Assembly: GCA_051881695.1 (NCBI GenBank)
Contig: JBJEQJ010000039.1
Coordinates: 1 to 5,266, forward strand
Direction of reading: 5' to 3'
Source of the DNA: CAYJFG01 sp051881695
Lineage (GTDB): Bacteria > Bacillota > Clostridia > Oscillospirales > Acutalibacteraceae
Length of the DNA stretch: 5,266 nt
Shown: piece after piece, positions 1-5,207 of the stretch
Numbering within the stretch: position 1 is the first letter of the stretch
How the letters are laid out: every line of letters starts with the position of its first letter
Translations under genes and position numbers: made by a program
The notes under the pieces: model-generated
Seen by the model: the letters and a program-made list of their open reading frames with translations, nothing else
What the model was told of the DNA's origin: nothing
Database searches by the model: none

Positions 1-1
1 T

Positions 2-70
2 AGCAAGCTGAGATTTTAACTGCTCATTTTCTCTAATAAGCTGTTCAAGCTTATCTTTGATTATGCGAAA
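2..70 (-). other. Heptad-like coding fragment running off the left edge (no visible start)
   Basis: On the minus strand, after TAA at 71-73, the frame is open to the edge and reads as a convincing amphipathic helix (KDKLEQLIRENEQLKSQLA), leucine-zipper-like in spacing. No ATG, GTG or TTG is present in the frame and no ribosome-binding site stands out. It may be the remains of a gene, the start of one using a rare ATT/ATA codon, or a chance reading. Confidence 0.3.
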
Positions 71-79
71 TTAGTAAAA

Positions 80-298
80 TTATCTTTTAAACCTTATTCT
101 ATAGCCAATTAATCGACCGTTTAGAAAAAAGTTTTGACGATTGATATTTGCAGAGTCATATTCCATAGGAACAACACTTCTATCAAAACCAACAATCGAA
201 AAAAATTCATCTTCACTTACTTTATGAACTTTTGAAAGTGCATCAAGCAAATAATATGTAAATGGACTTGAACCACAATAGAAAATATATTTACTCAT
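80..298 (-). CDS. Small protein of unknown function
   Basis: A 72-residue protein, not recognised. AAGGGAG lies about 9-10 nt before the ATG and a promoter-like region precedes it, so it is probably expressed. It is rich in aromatic residues (YIFYCG, FTYYLL, DEFFSI, NFFLNG) with a basic end (YRIRFKR), and it has no clear membrane segment, signal peptide or HTH. It lies outside the Rep operon and is separated from the 63-aa gene by a 119-nt gap holding the dyad and the promoter-like sequences. After its TAA, the same frame carries one more stop and then a coiled-coil-like stretch to the left window edge, so a broken longer gene is a minor possibility. Confidence 0.62.
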   Translation of the reverse strand: MSKYIFYCGSSPFTYYLLDALSKVHKVSEDEFFSIVGFDRSVVPMEYDSANINRQNFFLNGRLIGYRIRFKR

Positions 299-312
299 TT
301 TTCATTTCTCCC

Positions 313-341
313 TTGACAAATTTTTAGATATGAATTATAAC
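313..341 (+). promoter_or_regulatory. Promoter-like sequence on the plus strand (antisense)
   Basis: TTGACA (313-318) and TATAAC (336-341) are exactly 17 bp apart, a near-consensus sigma-70 promoter. It points away from the 72-aa gene and toward the 63-aa gene in antisense. No credible plus-strand gene follows, so it would make an antisense or regulatory RNA crossing repeat copy A; in such AT-rich DNA it may also be chance. Confidence 0.35.
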
Positions 342-365
342 CAATTAAGAGTTTTTATCAGTCAA
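334..365 (-). promoter_or_regulatory. Candidate promoter for the leftmost 72-aa gene
   Basis: On the minus strand a consensus TATAAT (334-339) lies about 36 bp upstream of the start codon. The best -35 match, TTGACT (360-365), is 20 bp away, longer than usual, so it may rely on another -35 or on an activator. The -10 overlaps the -10 of an opposing plus-strand promoter-like sequence. Confidence 0.35.
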
Positions 366-387
366 TTAATTTAAAAGACCCCAAGCT

Positions 388-417
388 CAGCAAAGCAGGT
401 TTACCAATATAGTAAAC
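388..417. repeat. 30-bp repeat copy A, with 19-bp dyad (operator-like)
   Basis: The core at 399-417 is GTTTAC-caatata-GTAAAC, identical to copy B at 18 of 19 positions and immediately adjacent to the stop codon of the 63-aa gene. It begins the non-coding gap upstream of the leftmost gene. On the minus strand the core contains a TATATT that could act as a -10, but no good -35 lies before it. Confidence 0.8.
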
Positions 418-609
418 TTAACTATTTTTTGACTTAAAATCTATGCACTGCCCTAAAGACAGAGAAACAGTAATTTTTTTATGACCCAAAGGTTCAACGG
501 CTGAAATATCAAAAAATCCATCTTGATATTTAGAAACAGAAATCTTAATATCAGTATATCCACAATTTTTCAAGCGTTTACGAAATGCCAAAATCTGTTT
601 AGGCTGCAT
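418..609 (-). CDS. Small alpha/beta protein, unknown function, bracketed by repeats
   Basis: A 63-residue protein that is not recognised. The start is well supported: GAGGTGATTTT precedes the ATG with suitable spacing. The first 16 residues form a basic amphipathic helix (QILAFRKRLKNCGY), followed by alternating hydrophobic/polar stretches that read as three or four beta strands (about 20-27, 31-37 and 45-51) ending in a polar tail. Small basic alpha/beta proteins of this size may bind nucleic acid, but no motif decides it. The gene is bracketed by two 30-bp repeat copies: one in its upstream region, and one whose 19-bp dyad ends at the base next to its stop codon. This suggests it either is regulated through these sites or binds them. 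Confidence 0.72.
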   Translation of the reverse strand: MQPKQILAFRKRLKNCGYTDIKISVSKYQDGFFDISAVEPLGHKKITVSLSLGQCIDFKSKNS

Positions 610-633
610 AAAATCACCTCACTTTCAAAGGAG

Positions 634-663
634 CAGTAAAGAAAGTTTACCAATGTAGTAAAC
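634..663. repeat. 30-bp repeat copy B, with 19-bp dyad (operator-like)
   Basis: The core at 645-663 is GTTTAC-caatgta-GTAAAC, a perfect 6-bp inverted repeat around 7 nt. Together with the flank from 634 it matches copy A (388-417) at 26 of 30 positions, in direct orientation. It sits in the leader/promoter region of the 63-aa gene. Confidence 0.8.
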
Positions 664-681
664 ATCAATGTATTTAGTCAA
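652..681 (-). promoter_or_regulatory. Candidate promoter for the 63-aa gene, overlapping the dyad operator
   Basis: On the minus strand TTGACT (676-681) and TACATT (652-657) are 18 bp apart. The predicted start near 645 would give a leader of roughly 35 nt ending in a good AGGTGA site. The -10 and much of the spacer lie inside the dyad at 645-663, a typical place for a repressor to block transcription. The -35 abuts the hairpin at the end of the Rep operon. Confidence 0.4.
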
Positions 682-892
682 CAAGAGCAGGGGCAGAACT
701 CCCCTGCTTTTGTGTTTCCCGATACTCAGAAACCATCTGCGACCAATCGAAAAACGTAAGACCGTTGAAAAGGTAAGACCAACGGACGCCAAGCTTGACA
801 GCAATTTCATTATCTGCATAACCTTTTAAAGTCAGTTCGCAAATATAGGCACTCAGCGCACCGCCTGTGGCACGTTCATACTTATAAAACAT
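674..892 (-). CDS. Small protein with HTH-like segment, unknown function
   Basis: A 72-residue protein, 50 nt downstream of the 71-aa gene and preceded by GGGGGTG 5 nt before the ATG. Residues 27-36 (DNEIAVKLGV) match the xxEIAxxLGV pattern common in helix-turn-helix DNA-binding proteins, and predicted helices lie on both sides (about 11-24 and 48-60). The Gln/Ser/Ala-rich C-terminus (60-72) overlaps a DNA hairpin. A small DNA-binding regulator is a reasonable guess, and the dyad sites at 645-663 and 399-417 would be natural targets, but nothing in the sequence proves this. No family is recognised. Confidence 0.68.
   Translation of the reverse strand: MFYKYERATGGALSAYICELTLKGYADNEIAVKLGVRWSYLFNGLTFFDWSQMVSEYRETQKQGSSAPALVD
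681..713. terminator. Hairpin at the end of the Rep operon
   Basis: ACAAGAGCAGGGG (681-693) and CCCCTGCTTTTGT (701-713) pair with 12 of 13 matches around a 7-nt loop. It overlaps the last codons of the 72-aa gene and lies 4 nt before its stop. On the minus strand the stem is followed by TGACTAAATAC rather than a T-run, so termination of the Rep operon may be inefficient. On the plus strand GTTTCCC follows. It may act as a partial terminator, an mRNA-stabilising end, or a structural element of the ssDNA genome. Confidence 0.5.
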
Positions 893-942
893 AATTACAC
901 CCCCTATCTATAAAATTGAATTGTGGGCTATTCTCGTTTGAT

Positions 943-1158
943 TTACGGGGGTATGCCGTTCTTAAGCTTGAGAAGTGCGGATATATCTTTAGTAACCTCT
1001 ATGAACATTGCAAGCCGTTCACGGGCAATTATAAGCTCAAGGCAGTCAACAGAACTAATAGAACGATAACGCAAATTTTCTTGAAGCTGTTGGATATCGT
1101 GTTCAAGGTATATGCGGCGGTTAAATATGTATTCGGCAAGTAAGTCAGCTTTTTTCAT
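943..1158 (-). CDS. Small helical protein of the Rep operon, unknown function
   Basis: A 71-residue protein that is not recognised. GAGGGG lies about 8 nt before the ATG inside the 15-nt gap after the Rep stop, which strongly supports translation with Rep. The sequence reads as two long amphipathic helices (about 1-30 and 36-66) separated by a short SISSVD-type turn, with hydrophobic residues at heptad-like spacing, so a helical hairpin or dimer is likely. It has no membrane segment or signal peptide. In Ff phages the gene after II/X is the ssDNA-binding protein V, but pV is a beta-barrel and this protein looks fully helical, so only the position matches. An accessory replication or regulatory role is inferred from context alone. 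Confidence 0.72.
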   Translation of the reverse strand: MKKADLLAEYIFNRRIYLEHDIQQLQENLRYRSISSVDCLELIIARERLAMFIEVTKDISALLKLKNGIPP

Positions 1159-1173
1159 TGTAAAATCCCCTCT

Positions 1174-2286
1174 TTAACATTCCTCAAAAGGAATAAAATT
1201 GTTGTCAGAGACATCATAAGCGTTTAAAGCGGCTAAGATATCATCTGTATTACTTTGAGCTTGCTTGTATTCTTCTTCCCAATGAAAGTGATTTTGACCA
1301 GGGAAAAAAGTATAATATTTATATTCATCTGTGGTGTGTGGAATAGAATAAGATTTTGCAAGTATACTATCAAAATCAACATCTTCATAGAAAATATTAT
1401 CAACTTCACGCTTAAGACCTTTTTTACTTGCCCAATAGGAATTACCAAAAATTTTAGATGTGTCTTTAGTTATATATTTTGTAATATATGATATCATCTT
1501 AGGAGAAACGTTATAAACGGCGGTTGCGGTAGTAAATCCAAATTTCCAATCAGGAAGATTATAAACAACCTCAGTTGTATCTAAATCAATGTGAAGCCGC
1601 TTACAAGTAGATATTTTTTTAGGTTTATCATAACCTTTAACTTTACGCGTACCACTATCAACGACTTTAATATTACCCTTAAGAAATCCGTGAAAATGGA
1701 TTTTGCCGGATTTGGGCTGATACTCGGGAACAAGAATATATTTTAATCCATTGCGCTTTTGCTGATTATTAAGCCAATTACGCATAGGTTTCAAAACTTC
1801 TTTAGCTTCTTTCGGATTGAAAGTAGTATCTCCGAATGTTCCGGTAAAAAAATAATCCCAATCGTTCATCATAACAATATCGTATATTTTATCACAAGCA
1901 CGTTTAACATTGTCGGCTCTCTGCTTTAACTTAGTTTTGGGCGGCTCTGAACCGTCTTGAAGTCTTAAAAGAACCTCACCAGTAACAGGATCTGCACAAA
2001 AATATGGGTGCTCAAGCTCAACAGGCTTGAAATGCGGCGCATAGTGTTCATCAAAAACTATGTGATTGACGGTATAATCAAAATAAAAACCGTGAAACAA
2101 GGCAACACAATCAAAGTATTTGAGGTTATACCAATATTCGGGGGTGAACTCCTCTATTTTCTTCTTTTTCTGAGAAGCCATAGAGAATTTCGGTTTGTTG
2201 CAGTAAATTGCTACTGCCGTTCCATCGGGATAAACCTTTGTTTTTGAATTGTATTTGTAGTAAAATGCGGAAATATCAAAAGGCAA
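1174..2286 (-). CDS. Rolling-circle replication initiator (HUH endonuclease, inovirus pII-like)
   Basis: A Rep protein expected to nick the viral strand at the origin, stay bound to the 5' end through a tyrosine and start rolling-circle replication. Numbering from the GTG three codons upstream (373 residues), it shows motif I FFTGTFG (149-155), the metal-binding HUH motif KIHFHGFLKG (198-207, H200 and H202) with an upstream E191, and motif III YITKYITKD (270-278), where Y270 and Y274 are spaced as in two-tyrosine Rep proteins of the phiX174-A type. This fits the ORF2/G2P-like Rep family of inoviruses and small plasmids. The N-terminal 140 residues and the acidic C-terminus (338-373) are outside the recognised core. 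The start chosen is TTG at 2286 because the AAAGGTG site fits it; the GTG at 2295 is the alternative. The gene lies after the intergenic hairpin region and is followed 15 nt later by a small gene, probably in the same transcript. Confidence 0.93.
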   Translation of the reverse strand: MPFDISAFYYKYNSKTKVYPDGTAVAIYCNKPKFSMASQKKKKIEEFTPEYWYNLKYFDCVALFHGFYFDYTVNHIVFDEHYAPHFKPVELEHPYFCADPVTGEVLLRLQDGSEPPKTKLKQRADNVKRACDKIYDIVMMNDWDYFFTGTFGDTTFNPKEAKEVLKPMRNWLNNQQKRNGLKYILVPEYQPKSGKIHFHGFLKGNIKVVDSGTRKVKGYDKPKKISTCKRLHIDLDTTEVVYNLPDWKFGFTTATAVYNVSPKMISYITKYITKDTSKIFGNSYWASKKGLKREVDNIFYEDVDFDSILAKSYSIPHTTDEYKYYTFFPGQNHFHWEEEYKQAQSNTDDILAALNAYDVSDNNFIPFEEC

Positions 2287-2294
2287 TGTAATCA

Positions 2295-2301
2295 CACCTT
2301 T
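2295..2301 (-). promoter_or_regulatory. Ribosome-binding site that decides the Rep start
   Basis: AAAGGTG on the minus strand overlaps the first base of the upstream GTG codon (2293-2295), too close for that GTG to be used. It is 8 nt from the in-frame TTG at 2284-2286, the spacing seen in the neighbouring genes. The TTG is therefore the better start. Confidence 0.6.
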
Positions 2302-2307
2302 GAATAA

Positions 2308-2336
2308 ATTTTAAATTGTAGATATTAACCGAACAA
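2308..2336 (-). promoter_or_regulatory. Candidate promoter for the Rep operon
   Basis: On the minus strand TTGTTC (2331-2336) and TAAAAT (2308-2313) are 17 bp apart, a sigma-70-type arrangement directly upstream of the replication gene. The -10 is a good match and the -35 is partial. Transcription would begin only a few bases before the ribosome-binding site, giving a very short leader, which weakens the call. Confidence 0.4.
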
Positions 2337-2378
2337 ACGAGCAGTTTTGAAAAAGTGACTACATTTTGAGGTTAATAT
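2322..2378. repeat. 9-bp inverted repeat in the Rep upstream region (candidate origin/operator)
   Basis: ATATTAACC at 2322-2330 and GGTTAATAT at 2370-2378 are perfect inverted 9-mers separated by 39 nt, in the AT-rich stretch between the hairpin and the replication gene. The left copy lies within the -35/-10 spacer of the candidate Rep promoter. It could be a Rep binding site, part of the replication origin, or an operator. No nick-site consensus was recognised. Confidence 0.5.
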
Positions 2379-2386
2379 ATCAAGTA

Positions 2387-2440
2387 GAGGAGACGGGCGA
2401 ACCGCCGCCCAAGGGCGGCGGTTTCGCTCCGTCTCCCCTC
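2387..2440 (-). other. Strong GC-rich hairpin: candidate packaging signal (or terminator)
   Basis: The two arms (2387-2410 and 2413-2440) form a nearly complete stem of about 24 bp. Only small bulges occur, all on the right arm: T2424, T2428 and two extra C within 2435-2438. The apex is CCC-AA-GGG. It is far more GC-rich than its surroundings and begins at the base next to the Zot stop codon. On the coding strand no T-run follows (TACTTGATAT), so it is not a textbook intrinsic terminator for the operon; on the opposite strand TTACTTTTTAG follows. Ff phages carry their packaging-signal hairpin at the matching place, just after the last morphogenesis gene and before the replication gene, which makes that role attractive here. 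Confidence 0.75.
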
Positions 2441-3343
2441 TTACTTTTTAGACGAAATATTAACATTTTGGACAATAGAAGTATCTGAACCAAGTTGTTC
2501 GGAACGGGGTTGAAAACCCTTAATTGAAAGTCGTTCGACTTTCTCATAAGTATCATAGCAGGATCGCAATTCATCATCGTGGACAAATGCATACCAACGT
2601 CTAAGCTTCATCTTCTTAACCGTTCCATCATCATTAAGAGTAACCTTATACACTCTGACAATAGTAAAACAGCCTGCTATAGTCATAGGCTTATAAAGCA
2701 GTGTTATTTGCTCCCTGATGGGCTTAGATATTCGGGTGAATACCTGAGAAGTACCGACTACAATTTTACGCTGTTTGCGCTGTTGCGTTATCTCTGTAAG
2801 CATTTCGGGAGGAAAATTTTTGCTTTCATTGGAGCTAAACCAATTCTGTATCTCGTCAAGAAAGATAACTTGTCCTGCTTCACCATTGGAAGTAGATAAA
2901 ATATCCGTCCAATCGTGAATTACACTGTCTTGAAAATTAAGATTGATATTGCTTGCTATGCGGCAACAAGGATTACGCTCCTTTATCATCTTTATGAAAT
3001 GGGCGGCGGCAATACTCTTGCCGCTTCCCTGCTCGCCTGCAAAAACGTGAACGCCGTAAGTGTCAAAGCCGTCGGGGTTTCGCTGAAAATAATCTTTTAT
3101 AAGCCTTTTAGGAAAATCCCAAAAGATAAGCTTGACGGGGTTGAACTTCTCCACATAGTGAAATGCAGGACGCTTTGAGCGTTTCGGAAGCTTCTGCCGC
3201 TTAATTATAAGGCGGTAAAGGAAATTACCAAAAAGCATTACACAAACAGGAATAAACACAGCAAGAAATACAAACAAAAGAGCCTGAATAATGCTGAACA
3301 TAAAATTTAGAATAGAATTAAGTACGGGAGTAACCATATCCAT
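2441..3343 (-). CDS. Zot-domain assembly ATPase (inovirus pI-like morphogenesis protein)
   Basis: A 300-residue inner-membrane ATPase expected to drive extrusion of the filamentous virion while coat proteins replace the ssDNA-binding protein. A hydrophobic segment (about 14-38) is followed by a basic cluster (45-58), so by the positive-inside rule the C-terminal ATPase lies in the cytoplasm. The Walker A motif is GEQGSGKS (103-110). Walker B is QVIFLDEI (158-165, with D163 and E164), followed by NWF as in Zot/pI proteins. Residues 186-211 (QQRKQRKIVVGTSQ, then ISKPIRE) look like the conserved Zot stretch after Walker B. The ATG follows AGGTGA with 8 nt spacing and overlaps the upstream stop by 1 nt. 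The membrane anchor is N-terminal, whereas Ff pI carries it after the ATPase. Despite the family name (zonula occludens toxin) nothing here suggests a toxin role. The stop codon directly abuts the large hairpin at 2387-2440. Confidence 0.93.
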   Translation of the reverse strand: MDMVTPVLNSILNFMFSIIQALLFVFLAVFIPVCVMLFGNFLYRLIIKRQKLPKRSKRPAFHYVEKFNPVKLIFWDFPKRLIKDYFQRNPDGFDTYGVHVFAGEQGSGKSIAAAHFIKMIKERNPCCRIASNINLNFQDSVIHDWTDILSTSNGEAGQVIFLDEIQNWFSSNESKNFPPEMLTEITQQRKQRKIVVGTSQVFTRISKPIREQITLLYKPMTIAGCFTIVRVYKVTLNDDGTVKKMKLRRWYAFVHDDELRSCYDTYEKVERLSIKGFQPRSEQLGSDTSIVQNVNISSKK

Positions 3344-3591
3344 TAAGAAATCACCTCAATAAGACTAAGAATTTTATTGATAATTGCCAAAGTAATACGG
3401 AAAGAAGTTATTGCTATAGTAAGTCCAAAAAGAGTGCCGAGAGTGTCCATAGGCAGAATATAATTCAGTAGATTTATAATCTGTATAAACAAATTAGGAA
3501 CTTCAAAAACAGGGATAGAAATATCAGGGAGCAGGCTTAAAATAAAGCCTACAACCTTTATTACAAGTGCTGAAAGTAATAATAAAACCAT
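3343..3591 (-). CDS. Small hydrophobic membrane protein (pVI-like minor coat candidate)
   Basis: An 82-residue, very hydrophobic protein. The first membrane segment covers about residues 2-21 with no charged N-terminal region before it. A shorter hydrophobic stretch lies at about 34-46 and another segment at about 50-73. The start has a good site, AGAGGTG 7 nt before the ATG, lying inside the last codons of the upstream adsorption-like gene. Its stop overlaps the next start (TAATG), so its translation is probably coupled to that of the Zot gene. In Ff phages the gene between III and I is VI, a multi-span minor coat protein that caps the virion end together with pIII; that order is the main reason for the call. 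The sequence itself is not recognised, and the protein is shorter than Ff pVI (112 residues). An assembly accessory or a coat-like protein remains possible. It lacks the usual look of a major coat precursor: a cleavable signal followed by an acidic N-terminus and a basic C-terminus. Confidence 0.7.
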   Translation of the reverse strand: MVLLLLSALVIKVVGFILSLLPDISIPVFEVPNLFIQIINLLNYILPMDTLGTLFGLTIAITSFRITLAIINKILSLIEVIS

Positions 3592-3593
3592 AA

Positions 3594-5171
3594 TTATGCA
3601 CCTCTTTTAATTTCGCCTGTGGATTTATCAACAATGACATTATTTGAATGATCTTCAAAAGATGAAACACCGCCAAGAATAGAGGGGAGAGAACGATACA
3701 CAGAAATAATAAAGCCTATCCAAAGGAAAACGGATATAAAAGACTTAATTGTATCAATACCAGAACCAAGAGAGCCGAGACAGGTAAATATATCATACTT
3801 AACACCATCATATTCAAAATACAAAGAGGGCATAGAAGAAGATACAGAACCCTCAGAAGTAACGATATCAACAGCAACGGCACCCGAGGGAGTAAAAGAA
3901 TATTCACGCTTGCCAAAAAATGCTGTTGAAATATTTGAAATAGATTGGTCAAGAGAAGCCCAGCCGACTTTACTTTTAAAACTGCTAATAAGTTCAAGCC
4001 AAGCTAAATTATTTTGCTCTTCCTGCTCAGTTGTAATTTCATCAAGAGTTTTGTTAATATCCTTAAGTTGTGTCAATATATTATCAAGTTTCTTTGAAAT
4101 TTTAGAGAGTTGAGAAATAAGGGTATTAAAACCATCAACAAGATTAGTTGAAATAGAGCGGATTTTATTATAAAAATCAGTTCTGAAACTTTCAAGGCTG
4201 TTAAAAATAGAATTAAGACTACTTATAATATCGGTAGAGTCAAATGTTATCTCGGGGGGCTTGTAATTATCAAAATATTTTTGAAGTGTATCATCAAGAA
4301 ACTTTTGATAATAATCAGGGTCAACATCAGAAGGGTTAATAGTAATATAATATTTGTCACCGTTAATTGTTACACTGTGATCAGAGTTATCTATAGAATA
4401 GGTGTCACCCTCATAGGTAACACCATCTGAATTTAATTGAATATCAATTTTATCACCGTTCTCATTAACACCAACGGCGAAAATATCATCTGTTTTTTGT
4501 GTAGGTGTACCATATTGGGAATAAAAAGGGATATCAAAAAGAGAAGATTTTGAAGCAGTAGGAGGACAATCCCAGAAATCACCGTAATAATAGTAATAAT
4601 ATTTGCCGTTTTCAGTAAATGTAATATCAAAAAACGGGATATCATCACGTTTATTACAGATGTAAGAAGTTGAATAAGAAGGGGGATTATAAACTTGTAT
4701 CATTGTACCCGTATTATCATATAAAAGAAATCGGGGTTTATATCCGTACTTTGTATGGGAAACGCCGTCACGCTTGTGAGTATAACCACCAGAGCCGTTA
4801 GTAACATACTCAAAAACAAGATAATAACCATTAGAAAATTCAAATTGAGGGCTTGAAGAATTGCCTGTGAATGGCTCATTTTGATAGTAATCTAAAAATT
4901 CGTCATTAAGAGTATCGGCAGCGGTACCGTCAGAAGGAACATCAGAATTATAGAAACCAAGTCGCAAATCAGCTTGACCAAGAGATTCAAGAGAGATAGA
5001 AGAAGCAATATTTGGTATAATACCGCCTGCAAGAGAATAGCCATTAACAAAACCCTCATAAATATTATGAGATGTTTTAGTATCAGATAAAAAATCATCA
5101 GTAAAATGGGGTGTGCCGCCGTATTTAATAACAGGGGCTTCAAGGGCTTTGCGTCGTTCGAAAGTGCTCAT
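3594..5171 (-). CDS. Adsorption/minor coat-like protein (pIII-like), probably 5'-incomplete
   Basis: By position and architecture this is the virion-tip adsorption protein of a filamentous phage, held in the host membrane by its C-terminus until assembly. From the ATG it has 525 residues: a Tyr/Asn/Asp/Ser-rich, probably beta-rich region (about 1-300, with six tyrosines at 191-196), a heptad-like coiled coil (about 312-385), a short domain (400-470), one membrane segment (about 476-493, rich in I, F, V, W) and a 32-residue polar tail. Direct relatives are not recognised; the call rests on topology and on lying just before the pVI-like and Zot genes. The ATG has only a weak upstream GGGA and no signal peptide follows it. 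The frame has no stop up to the window edge (31 more codons, to 5264), so the true start is probably outside the window or lost at a junction near 5207. The gene ends 2 nt before the next ATG (TAATTATG), so the two are probably translationally coupled. Confidence 0.72.
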   Translation of the reverse strand: MSTFERRKALEAPVIKYGGTPHFTDDFLSDTKTSHNIYEGFVNGYSLAGGIIPNIASSISLESLGQADLRLGFYNSDVPSDGTAADTLNDEFLDYYQNEPFTGNSSSPQFEFSNGYYLVFEYVTNGSGGYTHKRDGVSHTKYGYKPRFLLYDNTGTMIQVYNPPSYSTSYICNKRDDIPFFDITFTENGKYYYYYYGDFWDCPPTASKSSLFDIPFYSQYGTPTQKTDDIFAVGVNENGDKIDIQLNSDGVTYEGDTYSIDNSDHSVTINGDKYYITINPSDVDPDYYQKFLDDTLQKYFDNYKPPEITFDSTDIISSLNSIFNSLESFRTDFYNKIRSISTNLVDGFNTLISQLSKISKKLDNILTQLKDINKTLDEITTEQEEQNNLAWLELISSFKSKVGWASLDQSISNISTAFFGKREYSFTPSGAVAVDIVTSEGSVSSSMPSLYFEYDGVKYDIFTCLGSLGSGIDTIKSFISVFLWIGFIISVYRSLPSILGGVSSFEDHSNNVIVDKSTGEIKRGA

Positions 5172-5207
5172 ATTTTCCCAATCAGAATATGAATAATCAG
5201 GGAAATC

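Noticed and set aside
399..663. The two dyads as XerCD dif-like integration sites, which many inoviruses use
   Set aside because: The arms are only 6 bp with a 7-nt spacer and do not fit the 11-6-11 layout of dif; operator-like function fits better.
399..663. The repeats as a CRISPR array
   Set aside because: Only two imperfect copies exist, with a translated gene between them and no cas gene.
916..1143. Plus-strand open frame opposite the 71-aa gene
   Set aside because: It is the antisense of a minus-strand gene with a good ribosome-binding site; it has no convincing site of its own and no recognisable domain.
2579..3178. Two plus-strand open frames opposite the Zot gene
   Set aside because: They are shadows of the ATPase coding sequence, whose Walker motifs fix the true frame.
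2441..3343. Zot as an enterotoxin
   Set aside because: The family name is historical; the motifs and the context show a phage assembly ATPase.
4433..5143. Leu/Ile-rich minus-strand frames inside the adsorption gene, resembling membrane proteins
   Set aside because: They are shifted readings of AT-rich codons in the long 525-codon frame and lack ribosome-binding sites.
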